A stretch of DNA of 64,000 bases, taken from contig NC_054084.1 in assembly GCF_017562075.2 (NCBI RefSeq), positions 48,382,697 to 48,446,696 on the forward strand. The letters are read 5' to 3'. Numbering within the stretch: position 1 is the first letter of the stretch; each line of letters opens with the position of its first letter. The stretch is from Anopheles merus. Lineage: Eukaryota > Arthropoda > Insecta > Diptera > Culicidae. Below are positions 50,001-61,613 of this stretch, piece after piece. A program made the position numbers and the translations under genes. A model generated the notes under the pieces. It worked only from the letters and a program-made list of their open reading frames with translations, searched no databases and was not told the DNA's origin.

Positions 50001-51522
50001 TTACACATTGCTCAATATGCCTCGAAAGTTGGCATAACGATCGGATTTCTCCTACGAGGGAAATATGTTTGTTGTTCCCAAGAAAGCTAAACACAGTTCA
50101 CAATCAACCCTCGGATTCTCAGACCCACTGTAGAACTTCCAGCAGCCTTTTATGTCTTCACTTTCATTTCCAAAAAACTAGCCTCCCATCCAACGCATGC
50201 GATTTGTGTATTTCTTAAGAACAACTGACCAGAAAAAAGACAGCCTTGCATTAAATTTTAAATTCCTCTCGATTGCCCCAACTTACTGTGTAGCAACCGA
50301 AGTACGCATCCGTGACACGACTCGGCGCTCTAATTGAGTAATGAATAATGCATAGTATGATCTTCGTTCCGGTCCAAATGCTTTAATGAATTGCTTCTCC
50401 ACTTACACTTACGCCAATACGTCCTGTTTATTCTACCTTCGTTTTATAATCCTTCCAACCTGCCGGCAAAACTACAACGTTACCTCTCTCCCTCTCTGTA
50501 AGCCCAATGATCACGAAAAGATTTGCTCGGATAATGCTATCCACCTTGCATTATCCGTTTCATCGTTTCAGCAAACGTGATCCGTGGCTAGTAAACCACG
50601 AACCCGTTGAAATAATGAAACACCACTACAGGCGCCATGTCCGAAGTCCGATACAGCCCGTCCAGCGCTTGGGATAGTTTGTGCGCACCGGTCGGCGGAG
50701 GCTTTGGGTCAAGCGTTTGAAACGTTCCTACACCTTCCGGCCATTCCGGAGGTAAGGATAATCATTAGTAGGATCCACTTCCTCAGCGGGACTGTTCCAG
50801 GCCAACCACCATGCTGAAGGGGGAGTAAAATCAACTCGAAACCAATGGCAAATGCTACAATTTTTATTTCTACTCTTGAAATAGGCTCCGGCTGGACCTT
50901 CCTTCCTAACCTCCCTTTGCCGTAACCCCTTCCTTCCCGGGAGCTCAAGAGTAATCAAATTGAATTTGTACCTAGGAAAGGATATTCTCCACGTTTCTGG
51001 CCATTTTTCTACCTTCGCACATAGCACAAACCTGAAACCAGACCACCGTTTGTCCAATCTTTTCTACCACGGTACGAACTTGTTGAAGATATTTAATTAG
51101 TTTCTACCAGGGCTAACGGAAAAAAAATCCAGTCGACGGACGGGAAACAATAGAAATTTTGCTGACCAAAAGCCAAAAGCGCTCAGCGACTGCTGGACAG
51201 AAAAAATAGCATTAATTATTGGTTTGTACCAAATCTTCCTTCTGCTCTTATATTCCCATTTCTCATCTGCGTCTGAACTAATTTGCCTTCTTTGATTCAA
51301 TCTGGGACGGAGAGTGCGGGAAAAAAACCTTGCAACTGTCCATAAGTATTCTACAAAAACACGCCTATTTAAACTGCTTTGCTAGCCCCTGCGGTGAAAC
51401 AAGGTAGTTGGCCAGAAACATTAAATGAACAATTGTCATACACATTTACACATCAAAATCACTAGCCATACTCGGCTAGTGGCTAGTTCAAATCGATTGG
51501 TGTGCTTTGTAATCCGTATTTC
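47022..51522. other. non-coding, no gene recognised
   Basis: No supported gene. 48,980-49,900 is strongly AT-rich. GC-richer parts (47.3-48.1 kb, 50.6-51.1 kb) have short frames in several phases without a recognisable domain. A small hairpin of CTAGCC-type sequence lies near 51463-51487. Confidence 0.55.
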
Positions 51523-51533
51523 AATGCTCCTTT
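51523..51533. repeat. target-site duplication, left copy (11 bp)
   Basis: AATGCTCCTTT here is identical to 52303-52313. The sequence between the copies is a LINE fragment whose coding match begins right after this copy. Confidence 0.82.
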
Positions 51534-52302
51534 ACACCTTTGCCGATGACTTTGCCATCCTGTTCCAATCCCGATACTATATTGTGTAGTCTAAACAAAG
51601 GTATACGAAATTATGTGAAGTTCTGTGAACAGTGGAAATTACAAATTAACGATGAAAAATCTGAAACCATCTTTTCACCATGTGCCCAAGCACAATAAAT
51701 CATCCAAATTGTATATTTAACATAAATAGTAATGAAATTCCTTGGAAACACTCCATAAAATATTATGGAGTAGTGTTCTAAACTCTAAATAAATTTTACG
51801 AAACAAAGCTACTAATGAACAAATCGTTAATAAGGCAAATAACTACCTATGCATCACCAATATGGAAAAGAAGTACAAAATCTTAAACCAAAAAAGCAAA
51901 TATTTCATACCAAATACTTAAAAAATATAGTAAATCTTCCTCAGTCGTACAATACAAAGTTCGTCGAGTTTATAGAATAAAGCCAATGTAAAATGTTGAT
52001 CTAAATACATAACTAGTAGCATACGTACCATACGTAACATCATGTAAATTGATACCTGTACACTACCTACATCAATTTTTTCCTTCTTTTTTCTCATTTC
52101 CTTTTTCAAAATATGAATGATGAATTTTTCAATTTTTTCCTCAAGATATTAAAAAAACGAATAACACCCTCAATGCCTAATGCAACAAAAATGAACTTAA
52201 TATCGCATTAAAGAATCTCAGGTATCGATGTAATAAATTATATTGTAATAAAGGAATAATGTACTTCTATGAATTAAAGACAAATGAATGAATGAAAAAA
52301 TA
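51534..52302 (+). pseudogene. 5'-truncated jockey-type LINE, reverse transcriptase end
   Basis: The insert starts almost exactly at the catalytic motif: FADD at 51539-51550, within TFADDFAILFQSRYYIV. A frame change follows, then LNKGIRNYVKFCEQ and WKLQINDEKSETIF (about 51591-51680). After another change come NHPNCIFNINSNEIPWKHSI and YYGVVF, then NKSLIRQITTYASPIWKR. The order (ADD box, W-K-L-x-x-N-x-x-K-S/T-E, then I-P-W and K-Y-x-G-V, then TYA-P-W) is that of Jockey-clade LINEs. The 3' end is A-rich, GAATGAATGAAAAAATA. Several frameshifts and stops make it inactive. Confidence 0.85.
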
Positions 52303-52313
52303 AATGCTCCTTT
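52303..52313. repeat. target-site duplication, right copy (11 bp)
   Basis: Identical to 51523-51533 and directly after the A-rich 3' tail of the jockey-type LINE. Confidence 0.82.
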
Positions 52314-53749
52314 CGGTCGTGTCATATAAGTTGTCTTTCATTCAATAAAATGTCAACGCATTTGAAAATGAATTACAATTATTGCTAGCTTGCAAACGTG
52401 TTTGTTTATACAAAAACACACACAGCTTCTTACAACAATGTTTCGTATTTGCCAGCATACCCTATGGCAAACTTATATCAGAACATGCCGATTTTAATTA
52501 AAATGCCTGTGACAATTTTCCTGGACATTGTCGCATCCTTTCATAAACATGGGCAATCATTTAACATTGAGTTTACCTTTGATTGCATTGCTGGGAACAG
52601 GAATGGATTTGTTTTACTGTTGCTTTTATTGATTTTTTTCCTCCTATTTATATACACAACAGTTTACTAACATTCATCCGTACCTTTTGTGTGTGGCATT
52701 TACAACAGACCTTTTCAAACTGTAATCCTACGTTTGTTTCAGTTCAGATCAAGACGATATGTTGCATTATGCCTGCTCGACCAAGGACTGTGTCATACAA
52801 TCAAGCGTCATTTAAGTGTAACTGCGAACCTGCTATTAGCTATTCATTAGAATGCAACATTGCATCACTCTCGGTGGCGTAATGTACGTATGTGGCGTTT
52901 TGTATGTGTTAGCATGGCTGTGAATTGGTAGAGTGTTTTCCGATGACAATCAATTTCGCTTGCTTCCACATGTCAGCGCCTTGGCACGATTGACGCTAAT
53001 GATAAGCTCGCTATCACCGACGGGCACTCGTTTCCATTTCACCCTGGATTGCCACTCAATCAAACGTGTGGCTCCCTGTACACCACCATCGGACCATTAG
53101 CTCCTGAAGATGTAATGGGATACAGTTTGATGTTAGTCTTTTTTCCCTATATCCCCATTTTTCCCTGCACCAACCGTTGATGGACATTGCCGTCGCACGA
53201 AAATCTGTAGCATTTTTTTGTTGTTATTAACTCCTAGCTAGATCCTGTCCGAAACACTGCCTAGTGACCCTAATAATGACAACGAAGACGTCGGGCACAG
53301 TTTGTGTCCTTTACTGTTTCTGCAATCAAATCCCCGCTGCCCTTATGCTGCTGCTTACTGCTAAGTGTTGAACGAGCGACAGGCCCGTTGTCCAATAGAT
53401 TAATAGCTCACGATAAGGATGACTCCCTTACGAGCGACAGCACGATTTTGGTAGGATTAAGTAATTTCCATCCCCGCTCCAGCATCCTTCCCTCCCAGTT
53501 AGTTAAACTACGTACTCTCTTTCACACACATACACACATACCGGGCCCTCAACACATGACGGCCTGGTATGGGAATGTATCACGGGTCATTGTAGAGCTC
53601 ACCCACGGTTAACTTACAGCTTGCTGTGTCTTTCACACTACGATCAAGAGTAAGAAAATCGATCCCTTTTCACCCCAGGATGGCAGTAAAACGTCAATCC
53701 ATTGTTGGGTGCGATTACGCGATAACATTATCGAGACGAACGTGAGGAA
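52314..53749. other. non-coding, no gene recognised
   Basis: No supported coding frame or named repeat. Confidence 0.55.
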
Positions 53750-53950
53750 TTATAGACACATTAATTCCCTTTCGCCTAGATGTGATAGGCCCTGTTTGAT
53801 GTATATTAGTCGGAGTCAATGCAAGCCTGAAATTGTGTGGCGTGTTGCTTGCAGTTACGCGTGTTGGAGGAAAGTTAGGGATGAGAATAGAACCACGACC
53901 TGTTCTCTGAAAACCATCGCATCTACGATTAGACCATCTGGCCAAGAGCT
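53750..53950 (-). mobile_element. possible second tRNA-derived SINE family
   Basis: On the minus strand GGCCAGATGGTCTAATCGTA resembles a tRNA 5' part with an A box. About 35-40 bases later GGTCGTGGTTCTATTCTC resembles a B box. The A-box-like and B-box-like spacing is right for a tRNA. The head differs from that of the other SINEs in the window. The downstream part to about 53750 has no clear A-rich tail, so the 3' end is uncertain. It could also be a decayed tRNA pseudogene. Confidence 0.45.
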
Positions 53951-54214
53951 TCAATAAATATGAACAATACACTTTGTTCCAAATGTTTGCCTCATCTAGA
54001 TTATTTCGAGTATAAGAATGTATAATTTGTTTGTGTTGTTTTTCGTCGCAACTCAAATTGAACGGTTTAACCAATTCATTTAATTCATACACTTAAATTT
54101 CGAAACAAAACGCTGAATGACAATTGTTCAAAGTAATAGAAAGGAACAAGTATTTCTTTGTGTTTCTTAACCAATCACTTCAACCTACACAGAACCGTTT
54201 TTATTTTTTTCTGA
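53951..54214. other. non-coding spacer
   Basis: Nothing recognised. Confidence 0.5.
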
Positions 54215-54345
54215 ATTTTCAGGGGTTCTATATATTATGGGATACTTTCTTGGGGGGTGGGAGGTAGGGGGGGGGGGGGCGTGAACTTAATACGACAGGA
54301 AGTGGACTTTACGGCACTCATTTTGTATAGGCGCTTTTGCATTCC
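54215..54345 (+). repeat. dispersed repeat, copy 2 (related to 24040-24165)
   Basis: TTTTCAGGGGTTCTATATATTA, GGGATACTTTCTTGG, AGTGGACTTTACGGCA and TTTTGTATAGGCGC follow in the same order and spacing class as the copy at 24040. A G-run at about 54266-54279 interrupts the middle. The CAGGGGTTCT start is hAT-like in style, with no transposase. Confidence 0.55.
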
Positions 54346-57300
54346 AACAGGAATTTATAGTGTGCCTTTCTAAAAAGGATACAGTAGAGTCCGATTCCCA
54401 ATACATAAAAATAACTTTCATAAAGAAAGTGTCAAGAAAGTGACAATTATGATAAAATGTTTGCAAAAACAGGGTTTTTTTACAATCAGTATTACGCATT
54501 TTCCTCCAAATTAGTGAACAATAAAATCAAAATCAATTGTTAAAAAATATATAAATTTGTATAAAATTTAAGATTAAAAAAAATAGGACTTCTTTAAAAT
54601 GATTGTTGTAGTATTAAATTCATACGCCAAATTTAATGTTGAATTTCAGTGTAATACAGTCAAACCTAAACAAAGCGTGTTTTTAGAAGTGTTACATTCT
54701 CAAAAGCATAAAAAATATGTAGCCCTAACTAACCTAATTATAATTGGCATCCTTTTGAAACGCTTATCTGAGTTCGTTACATGAATAACATAAGTATAAA
54801 TGGTATGTGATACGGTAAAAAGCACTGCAACATATATTTGCGCCTTGAGCAGCAAATTAAACTCAAACTCATTCAAACAGCAAAACACACATTAACTGTA
54901 TACTACTTGCCCTACGTATACGAAAATCGGATGATTCCGACATTTTATAGCATCAAACTATTTCGCCAAACCGACACCGCTTTCTAGAAGGATATTGGAT
55001 GACAGTTACACATGTGAGTCATTTATTATCGTCCTTGCTTTCACTTTAATGTGTCCAGGGCACCAGATAACTGCACCTTAAAAGTGTAGTTCTCTCAGCA
55101 GAACGATCTGGGGATAGTGCATGCTTTCCAGACGCCTAAGATGCGCTCCGGAAGTGAACGGCTGACCCTTCCCCATCCAGTCACGGAGGAAATTGCTTTA
55201 ATGGCAATTTTATTGACGCACAAGAGGAATCCTCTAATGGCACCGTGCGGTATGATTTGTTACCGAAGGCCGTAAGAGTGCCGTTGTTTCTTTCTGCTGC
55301 CTGTTTTGATGCTCTGTTTTGAACGAAATTTCACCATATCCATGAATCATTTGTTTAGTCGACCACTTTAGACCGTGTGCACTTATTTCGGCAAACGCCC
55401 GTCACCGTCTGCCGTGGTGGTGTGTGCGTTCACATGGGTCGGTTCAGTAAATGTGCATGAATTGAGATTAATAGCAGCATAACGTGTCCCTCCAGGCGCC
55501 GAAATTCCACACGCATACTAAATGAAGATATCTGTTAGCGCTTCCCCTGCTCGCCCTTGAAAACAAACGGATCACGATGCCATTACTTTCCGTCAAGAAG
55601 CTGCTGCTACCACCCTCATGCATTAGCAAACTGCCTAAAGTTACTTATCAATTAAATTACACCGAATGCCGAGTCCAATGCCAGGCCACTTGCCCGTCTG
55701 AATGGTCGAAACGAGCGGAAATCTTTCCAATACCATGGGAAACTTCCAGCATCGGTTGGTGTTTGCCATGCTTTCCAGAACGGTCTTCCGTACCGTGTGT
55801 GCGGATCGAGCCCTTAGCCACGCTCTACACATCATCAACAACAACAAAACTTCAACTATTCGCTGTGCGCGATCTGCATTAATGCAACAGTAGATGGTTG
55901 GAGAACCCTCAGTTAGCGTTAATTAAACCAAAGCCATCCATCAGCGCCGGTTCGGCCCCGTTCACCGGGAAAGGAGCAAATTTGCCGTTGGTATCCTATG
56001 TTGTTGCTAGCCGTTGCGTGGCTGCCGAAATGCAATTAAACTTTCCCGTTCCGAAACTCCGATGTTGAATACCAACAAGCAACGTAATACTTGCTTTACA
56101 ACCGAACGCATCTATTCGGGCTGTGCCCATATCCTTATTATTAATTTTTGCTTGTTTTTTTTGCATTTTTGGTTTCCTTTTACTATATGCTTACACCGAA
56201 TCGAAACTGGTCTTAACTATCGTTTTTTGTGTTAGATATAAGCAATCTATTACCTTACAAACAATTCAACAGCGGATAGTTTTCCACTCATGTACAGCAT
56301 TTTTATGTACTTAAAACCTTCCACAGGATCGAAAACAACATGTAAAAATCGCGATAATCGAAGGCTTCAGCACTAGCACCAGCTACACATGTCGAACAAC
56401 GTTCGAACAGCTGACCGCACTTTGGAAGTCATTCAAGACTGTTTGTTTTTACCACTCATTTGCTGTGTTTCATTGTTTTCCTCGTATTATGTTGTTTATT
56501 TCTTTCTAACTAACTAGTTTGTTAAGGCAAAGAGCATATGTTGCATTATGTTTTTGGTTATGCACTTCTTTAGCTGTTGGGTTTTGTATTATAGAATCTA
56601 TAAGATACTCTCATCTGTTACTTAAAGATTCCACACATTGTACTTGTGGCCTGATTGCTTGTTGGGCGACTGCATCTGTTTTAAGCATATTTTGCGCGTA
56701 AAAGATATCATTCTGTTGAATACGTCAATATGTAAATATACAATATTTATGTTCCCTGGTTTTAGGTAATTTCTATCCGTTTTCTATGGATACGGTATCG
56801 TTTTAGCTTTAAGTCTATTTATGTTATACTTTCGCCTCAGTTATCCAAATACTATTTAAACGATTTTTCTATCTCTTTTACGAGTTCGGTATATTCTATT
56901 TTCAATTATTTAAGGAAAAGATTATTGTTCAGTCACAAATATTTGTCGGATAACGTTATCCGCGTCCACTGTTATCTGCTTCAAATCCTCTGAAGTTGAA
57001 AACCACGTAACTTTGTAACTGAATACAGGTTTTATACAAGAATTCATACAGATTAATAAAAGCTGTACATAATATTTCCTTCCCACACACAAAATTCAAT
57101 GAATTGAAACAATCATTTGATTCTTGTTGGATTTGGATTAACATTAATATTTCGAATATGAATTCAAATAGGAAAACACGTAGGAATTAGAAGGAACTAA
57201 ACCATAGGATATAGATAAAACTACTTGATTAATTTGGACTGCATGAAATTAACTGCTCGAACTACACGAATGAACTTTGTAATGAATTATGTAATGAACT

Positions 57301-57500
57301 ATGGGACAAACGAATACACAGTTGCAAACAGACCGGCGATTAAGGTGCACTCTTCTCATTCACATCAATTTTATGCAAGCTAATATCACAATCCAGCACT
57401 TTAGTGAATATATTTCACAATTCTATTTAATCTCGAAGTCGGTTCTACAAGACTATTCATAGTCCATCAGAAGAGTAAACTGATTTATATTTTCATAAAA
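54346..57500. other. non-coding, no gene recognised
   Basis: No supported gene. The GC-richer interval 55.0-56.0 kb has short overlapping frames only. 56.0-57.4 kb is AT-rich. Confidence 0.55.
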
Positions 57501-57715
57501 TTCTTCTTCTTCTTCTTCTTTTTGGCTCAACAACCGTTGTCGGTCAAGGCCTGCCTGTACCCACTTGTGCGGTAGGCTTTCAGTGACTTTTTTGGATTAC
57601 CCCGCATAGCAGGATAATCAGTCCTACGTATGGCGGCACGGTCTATTTGGGGCTTGAACCCATAACGGGCATGTTGTTAAGTCGTGCAAGTTGACGACTG
57701 TACTATGAGACCGGC
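57501..57715 (-). mobile_element. tRNA-derived SINE, full length, body type I variant
   Basis: On the minus strand it starts GCCGGTCTCATAGTACAGTC, has a B-box region GGGTTCAAGCCCC, and then the type I body with the variant CCGCACAAGTGGGTACAGG. The tail is (AAG)n. The 11-mer TCATAAAATTC flanks it at 57493-57503 and 57723-57733, a probable target duplication, although the right-hand copy is itself followed by a further partial repeat. Confidence 0.9.
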
Positions 57716-59449
57716 GGAAAAATCATAAAATTCATAAAATTCACACCAATTAAATTCAGCTTAATTGAATTGAAATTCAGCTTAATGCAGATAACAAAAC
57801 AAACAAAACAACAAAATTGAAAACAAACAAAACAACAGCGAAACAAAACAAAGAGAAGTAGAGAGATAATAAAACACTAAAATTTTATGAATACATACGT
57901 TTTTTGTACAACATTGATATGCACCGATATGTAGTTTATCCATTGAATTTACATATCAATATTTGGCTACAAAAGATATCCAACATATGTGCTAAACACA
58001 TTCATCATGTGCTAAACAAACTATCATATAAATATTGCCGATATTGTAAAGTAAACAAGCCAAACATCATGCCGCATCCGGATGATGCAGGCAGAACTTT
58101 TGAGTTTAGCTTCAAGTGCTGCAAAAGAAAACCTCTACTAACGGTTCCGCGCCTCAATGCCGTACACTTTTTTTCAATCATCACGCCCTAAATTGGATAA
58201 AAAGTACACGCGAAAGGCGTCTGGCCTTAGGTGGTGTATTCGATTCAATGCAGAATATATTCACTCAAGACCAGACGCCCGCGGCAATCCGGGGCAAATG
58301 GGTACCAAGCGAAGGAAGGTAACATATTTATCTGTCTGTCTTTTCAACGTACCACGAGAACGAGTGGAAGATACACTCTAACACACACATAGAACCCAAA
58401 GAACCGATGCACGACCAAATTTACACAGCTCAACAAAAAAAAAGAGGATATATATAAAATATGTTCCCCCTACGGCTACGATGCAACGAGTCAGTTTTCC
58501 ATACCTCTTTGAAAGAAAACTGCGACCACTACTACTGCTGCTACTCATCCCCCATCGCCATCATCATCGTCATTGCACGGGACTGTAGGGTGGAAGGATG
58601 AAGATTTGCTACAAGCTATCCGGACGGACGGGAAAGCAACCGGCTGACGTGTCCTCGCGGAACATTACCCTTGCAGGTCGGAAAAGGAGCAGCAGAGTAT
58701 CCCGCGGTTGACTGATTCGTTGCCTTTAACATTATAATAACTGAATTAGATTTCCCCTCAGCTAAAGCCCCGGTATGTACTGGTAACATTCATCTCGGTG
58801 GTGCTCGTTGAAAAATGAACCACATCGTGTGATCTGTTGGACCTTTCTAGCACCGGGGGATGGTTTATGCTCATAGATAGTGTGTTGATGGCTATTTATC
58901 AATTTGATACCCTGTTCAGTGTGTAACGCTGTTGTTTGCTCTTTGTTTCTTACACACTTCTTACAGCAATGTTATAGATTTGCTGTTTACTGCATTGAAC
59001 TTATCTCAGACAGTTTTTTGCAGTGGAATCAAATCTTCAAGGTAGGTATTTTAGAGAATCAGATCATCAAACTCACACTCATATGAACGTCTTTGTCTTA
59101 AGTCAAGAATTAAAAGTTTAAGTTAAGTTTAGCACAAAATTATAAGCCTGAATTTCTAACGATACATGAAGACTTCAACATGATCAAGCATTGTTCCAAT
59201 CCTCCACACCAGCGGTTTTCAAAGGAGGGGAGAGGGGTGCAAATTTCACAAAATGCAATAAGCTATAACTAGAATATGGGTATCTTGAAATAAGGAATCG
59301 AAAAAACACGATTATTCATTCAATAATTTTCTGTAGCTGAGCATTTTACAAGTCCGTTGAAACTAAACTAAACACTCTTATAATAAAAACAAATAAAATT
59401 CATGTTTAGAGAATATTAAATATAGAGACTATTGAATTTGCGCGATCAT
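57716..59449. other. non-coding, no gene recognised
   Basis: An AAACA-type low-complexity tract lies at about 57796-57850. The rest is unique sequence without a supported gene. Confidence 0.55.
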
Positions 59450-59601
59450 ACCTAACAAGCCCGTCGTGGGTTCAAAGCTCGCATGGACCGTCTCCCCGTA
59501 GAAAAACAAACTATTGGGCTGCGTAGTACTTGGCAAGAAGTCTCGATAGCCTGTATAAGTAGGCAAAACCACGTAGGTTGTTACACCAAGAAGAAGAAGA
59601 A
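59450..59601 (+). mobile_element. tRNA-derived SINE, 5'-truncated, body type II
   Basis: It starts in the tRNA-like head (AACAAGCCCGTCGTGGGTTC), keeps a B box GGGTTCAAAGCTC, then ATGGACCGTCTCCCCGTAG. It then follows a body different from type I: AAGTCTCGATAGCCTGTATA, GCGTAGG-like and GTTACACCAAGAAGAAG. The copy at 60083 has the same body. The GAAGAAGAA tail touches an 18 bp tandem array. Confidence 0.75.
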
Positions 59602-59626
59602 TGGAAAGCTCAAGCTCTATAAATCC

Positions 59627-59822
59627 ATGGAGATTTATGAATTCCTTGAAATTAATGATTCCCTAGAGATTCGTGAATCTTTCGAGATTCATGAATCTTT
59701 GGAGAGTCATGAAGCTTTGGAGAGTCATGAATCTTTGGTAATTCATGAATCTTTGCAACCGATATTCAGATTCATTGAATAATTTCAAAGATTCATTCAG
59801 ATTCATGAATCTGATTCAGATT
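59627..59822. repeat. 18 bp tandem repeat array, GATTCATGAATC core
   Basis: Unit starts, taken at the TGA of the core, fall at 59638, 59656, 59674, 59692, 59710, 59728 and 59746, an exact 18 bp period. The consensus is close to AGATTCATGAATCTTTGG, whose core AGATTCATGAATCT is its own reverse complement. The array decays into further GATTCATTCAG fragments up to 59822. The apparent hexapeptide repeat in one frame follows from the 18 bp period and is not evidence of a gene. Confidence 0.88.
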
Positions 59823-60082
59823 TACGTAACACTAGTCCAAATGTTGGTTAAAAATTGTAGAACTCGTTTCTTCTTTGAACCGCTGAAGCAGTGCGAAGTA
59901 AGTAACTTTTAGATTGGTAGCAACAGCATATCAACAAAGAGATCAAGGTCCATGGTTAAACTGGCAGTCAACGGAGCTGAAAAAAATTGCTGTAAATAAA
60001 AATGTCACATGCGTAATAAATGCAGTTGTAACATGTTATGTTATGAGGGGGGGGGGATATATGCTTACATACATCATCATGG

Positions 60083-60270
60083 GGGCGGTGTCGTGGTACA
60101 GTCGTCAACTCGAACGACTCAATAACATGCTCGTCATGGGTTAAAGCCCAGAATGGACCGTCCCCCCGTAGCAAGGATTGTGACTATCCGGCTACGTGGT
60201 AATGAATTAAGTCTCAAAAGCCTGTATAGCCCGGCATGTCCGCGTAGGATGTTACGTCAAATAGAAGAAG
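60083..60270 (+). mobile_element. tRNA-derived SINE, full length, body type II
   Basis: The head reads GGTGTCGTGGTACAGTCGTC and then the B-box region GGGTTAAAGCCC and ATGGACCGTCC. The body is type II: GACTATCCGGCTACGTGG, AAGTCTCAAAAGCCTGTATA, GTCCGCGTAGGATGTTACG, and an ATAGAAGAAG tail. The 12-mers ACATCATCATGG (60071-60082) and ACATCGTCATGG (60271-60282) flank it and differ at one base. They are a convincing target-site duplication. Confidence 0.9.
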
Positions 60271-60430
60271 ACATCGTCATGGAAGAAAAGGCAGCAAAAA
60301 AGTTGAAAACCCCTGATGTTTATACGGGTTTGATTACGTTTGCTAGTTTTATTTTAGTCCTACGTTGTGTTACAAAATACAAGTTAATGAAAAAATGGCT
60401 GAACAAAATCAGTGGTGTTTTAACCTTCAT

Positions 60431-61010
60431 TTCTATAACCACCTACCCGGGTATGTTTTGCTTATTCTTTTTATTATAACTTTTTACTGGATTATCGAAT
60501 CGATCCAAAAAAATTAGAATGCCTAGAGAAACATGTTTTAAAAAAGTGGTAAAAAATTCAGAATTTTTCAATTTTTTTAAATGTGCTTTAAAAAATAAAA
60601 TCAACTTTTACCCCTTACTTCTATAACCACCTACCCGGGTAGGTAATACATACAATAAAGGATTTTGATTTGAATTAGTCGCTAATTTTGTAATGATTTG
60701 TATAGCAATGCATGTAGTTATATTTATAGAATCTATTCCAAAAGTTTTCTAGCTCTTAATATTCTTCTAAAGTCACATAGAATAAATGATTGCCCCGACA
60801 GTCGGGAAGACATGGCGGTGTATTAGTGTCAGTTGAACTAATTGCTTTGCATTCAATTTATGTAACTGAAAGCCATACTTCATAAATTTATAACATGAAA
60901 ACAAGTATTGTTATTACAGCTGCATAGAATAAGTTAAACAAGAAATTTTTTGACCAATAAAATTACAAATTCCCTTATAAAATGTATTACCTACCCGGGT
61001 AGGTGGTCAT
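60431..61010. mobile_element. inverted-repeat element with 16 bp palindromic motif
   Basis: A motif TTCTATAACCACCTACCCGG lies at 60431 and again at 60619. The second copy extends to AGGTAATACAT. The reverse complement lies at 60982-61009 (ATGTATTACCTACCCGGGTA onward), matching at all but one of about 28 positions. Each complete copy holds the self-complementary 16-mer ACCTACCCGGGTAGGT (60629-60644 and 60989-61004). The interior is AT-rich and non-coding. This looks like a MITE with terminal inverted repeats plus an extra left-end copy. The outer limits are uncertain. Confidence 0.65.
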
Positions 61011-61613
61011 AAAGATGAGGGTGTATTTTTGGTCATAGAAACAAAGGTTAAGTGTTGCGCACAAGTACGTCTTTCTCTTTTCGAGTTCACGAAGCGTCTG
61101 TCTTCTCCTTACAAAAAGTGGTAGTGATGAACGTCACAACGGAATCGATCATTCCGTGCGGATTGGAGCTGTATCCCTCACTGAGCTGTCAAAATATGAC
61201 CCAAGCAGCAAATTCTTCTGAACAAAAAAATGTATGATGAATTCAAATCCAAACACCTAATTTCCACCCTTGCAAAGATAAACTATCCGGGATGCTGTGT
61301 TCAGTAATTTTCTTTAGCTGATAAACTATGGATTGATAAACTTAAATGAAGGTAGTACAGCAAAGTTTCGGCTTAACAGCCTTAGAATGCTCAACGAAGA
61401 ACAACACAACTGCATCTCAAGAGTCGCAACAGCGCGCAAAAAAATCAACGAAACAACTGTTCCGAACATTAATGTTGGAATTAGTTATGCGCGTTGCTTT
61501 CCGAATCTACCAGGTGCGATCCGTTCCTGCATGCAAGCATCCGGACCACGATCCTCAATTTTAACCCAACCAGGTTCAAACTGATCCTGTTGCTCCCACC
61601 GTTCCTTGCGGTC

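Noticed and set aside
59483..59782. 99-codon frame ending in ESLESHE-type hexapeptides
   Set aside because: It runs from a SINE into an 18 bp tandem array; the peptide periodicity is imposed by the DNA repeat.
59627..59822. CRISPR array
   Set aside because: The units are contiguous 18 bp repeats with no unique spacers, and the genome is eukaryotic.
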